Of a DNA stretch of 30,297 nt, positions 28,816 through 30,297 are shown piece by piece. The notes beneath the pieces were generated by a model that worked only from the letters and a program-made list of their open reading frames with translations, searched no databases and had not been told where the DNA came from. The position numbers and the translations under genes are program-made. Source of the stretch: Bigelowiella natans CCMP2755 (taxonomy: Eukaryota; Cercozoa; Chlorarachniophyceae); contig ADNK01003004.1 in assembly GCA_000320545.1 (NCBI GenBank), forward strand, positions 1 through 30,297. The letters run 5' to 3'. Position 1 is the first letter of the stretch. Each line of letters begins with the position of its first letter.

Positions 28816-30211
28816 TCATCTATTTAGCACCTTTGCCTTTGCGAGGTCCAGAGCAGTCTTCATTTCGCTGCAGCAAGGTAAATTGGAAAAATGCCACAAA
28901 ATGAGAATACAAACACGATACAACAGGAGACAATTTTTTCACACAAACAAACAACCATTCACTCACCCACACGATAACACTCACGCATACACACTTACTA
29001 ATTAGCTGCAACGTAGCATGCCATGGGCAGATGGATAGAGGATACGCATAGCAATCACTATCCATCTGTCAGCACCTATTAGTAGCTTTGGGATTTGCTC
29101 CATTAGACAAGAGGATATCAACAACTCTATTGAGGCCACGTGCGTCTGGATTGTTCCCGTAAGCTTCTCCATCACCCTCCCCCTCTTCCTCCGAGTCAGA
29201 GTCAGACCCGCCAACATCGCCTTTGATTGAAGAATATGTACAGGCCAAACGTTTATATATTGCACGCATGGCGCACACTCTTACATCCAGCTTTTTTTTA
29301 GATGAAAAAGGTCCATGACGAAATGAGCTCTACTTCCCCCCTCCCAACATCCAACCAATGTTAAGATAACCTCATCGAAGTGCTGCTCCAGCACAGCATT
29401 GTTGCAAATATTTAATGCCGCTATCATCATATCCTGATGCTACGATTTGCCGCGAAAACAATGAACGACTCTACCTGTGAAAACAGCGTGGAGAGGCGTA
29501 TTCCCTCCTTCATCTGCTAGCGTAAGTAATGCTGCCGGCGTGAGCGTCCCCCCCCCCAGCTGAAAAGGAGCTGGTGATGATGCTGATGAAGAGAAACACA
29601 GCAAGACATCTGACGTCAAAATATGCCTCGATGGTGCGACACATACCATCATTTCTTGCAAAAATGTAGCTGTAGACGTCAGCAATGCTGCATCGCTATT
29701 ACCAGTGTTTCCCACTTCTTCCCTCCTCCCTGCGGCAGTGGTTGGCGACGCAGAATGAACACTGGCCAAAGAACGGGAGGGGGGGGCTGACGATGCTGCC
29801 AGCTCGAGAAGCAGCGCAAGCACACTCTGAATGTGTATGGCACAACGATCGTTATTGTTGTTTCGGATTCGATTCAAAGATGATATTTTGCACAAAAATC
29901 TTCACGATGGTTACTCCTTAGAATCTATTGGTTGGAATATGGAGGAAACACGGCGCATAATCGCCAAATGGTATAGGTTTGAAATATCCGTACGAGTGAA
30001 GGGAAATTCGATGATTTTGATAAGGCTTGTTATCCGCATGTATCCAAACCCTCATCGTCACTTTGTCTGAATCCAAAAGGCGATGATTTGAAATAAAACG
30101 CTACATTATTGTCTAATTTCGGTGTAAAAATCAATGTTCCTGTTGCATTTCTCACAAACCGGTTTGTGTGAATGCGCAGCTTCGTGGAACGCTGTCCATC
30201 CGCCGGTAGAG
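28816..30211 (-). CDS. Ankyrin-repeat protein (5' end beyond the window)
   Basis: Predicted exons, in transcript order: 30211-30160, 29826-29475, about 29420-29371, 29279-29076 and 28867-28816. Ankyrin repeats mediate protein-protein contacts. Visible repeat pieces are GGWTAFHEAAHSHKP joined in phase to SVLALLLELAASSA, then DEGGNTPLHAVFT, AVLEQHFDE, DARGLNRVVDILLSNGANPK, and the last helix pair EMKTALDLAKAKVLN before TGA. A long Ser/Ala/Thr-rich insertion (about 100 residues, exon 29826-29475) and an acidic insertion (SDSDSEEEGEGDGE) separate the repeats. The join from 29371 to 29279 does not keep phase as drawn, so an exon border there is wrong or an exon is missing. The gene continues past the right edge; a (CA)n/(TA)n tract starts 20 bp upstream of the last seen exon. 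Partners and localisation unknown. Confidence 0.7.
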
Positions 30212-30230
30212 CTTTATTTCCATACACACA

Positions 30231-30247
30231 AAACACACACACACACA

Positions 30248-30291
<44 letters not shown>
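30231..30291. repeat. (CA)n-(TA)n compound microsatellite at window end
   Basis: A CA tract running into about 18 TA units, upstream (in transcript sense) of the first visible ankyrin exon. Confidence 0.95.
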
Positions 30292-30292
<1 letters not shown>

Positions 30293-30297
30293 TATAT

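Noticed and set aside
25845-30211. CRISPR array, insertion sequence or phage features
   Set aside because: The repeats present are microsatellites and coding kelch units. There are no spaced direct repeats, transposase or bacterial signals.

Overview
This is a nuclear eukaryotic window. It has many short spliceosomal introns (GT...AG, roughly 80-250 nt), very small exons (25-80 nt), a 5S rRNA gene with a Pol III-type T-run, and dense microsatellites ((TA)n, (GA)n, (CA)n, trinucleotides, G-runs), mostly in introns and spacers. No open-frame list captures the genes, because most are split. I rebuilt them by hand from splice sites, reading phase and protein-family motifs, so exon borders are predictions. 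A plastid-type EngB GTPase starts with a hydrophobic signal-like segment followed by a basic stretch. That suggests an alga with a secondary plastid (stramenopile-like, or another complex-plastid lineage). The species cannot be named from this window.

Layout, left to right: a LUC7-like splicing protein (-, 305-1885, N-terminus missing); a C6orf62-like (DUF4504) protein (+, 3073-5560); a membrane-anchored NUDT17-like Nudix hydrolase (-, 6224-9096) divergent from EngB (+, 9328-10773); an adenosylhomocysteinase-like NAD-binding protein (-, 11304 to at least 14273); a DUF6604-like protein (+, 14661-15623); a universal stress protein (-, 16260-17400); 5S rRNA (-, 18066-18184); an unknown 170-residue multi-pass membrane protein (+, 18407-19410); a zinc-knuckle protein (-, 20865-22032); a four-finger C2H2 protein whose fingers are cut up by introns (-, 22162-25371); an apparently intronless U-box/SAM/coiled-coil/kelch gene with two in-frame stop codons (+, 25845-27956); and an ankyrin-repeat gene (-, 28816 to beyond 30211).

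Neighbouring protein genes alternate strands almost perfectly, in divergent and convergent pairs with short spacers. The genes do not form an obvious pathway. They are housekeeping (splicing, plastid ribosome assembly, 5S), regulatory (zinc fingers, U-box/kelch) and metabolic or stress genes.

Most worth a second look: the in-frame UAG/UAA codons in otherwise intact coding frames (kelch gene and Nudix gene); the fresh 141-bp kelch duplications; the intron-split zinc fingers; microsatellites sitting directly against 3' splice sites; a LUC7-like protein without its first zinc finger's ligands; and a 72-bp palindrome at 22474-22545.
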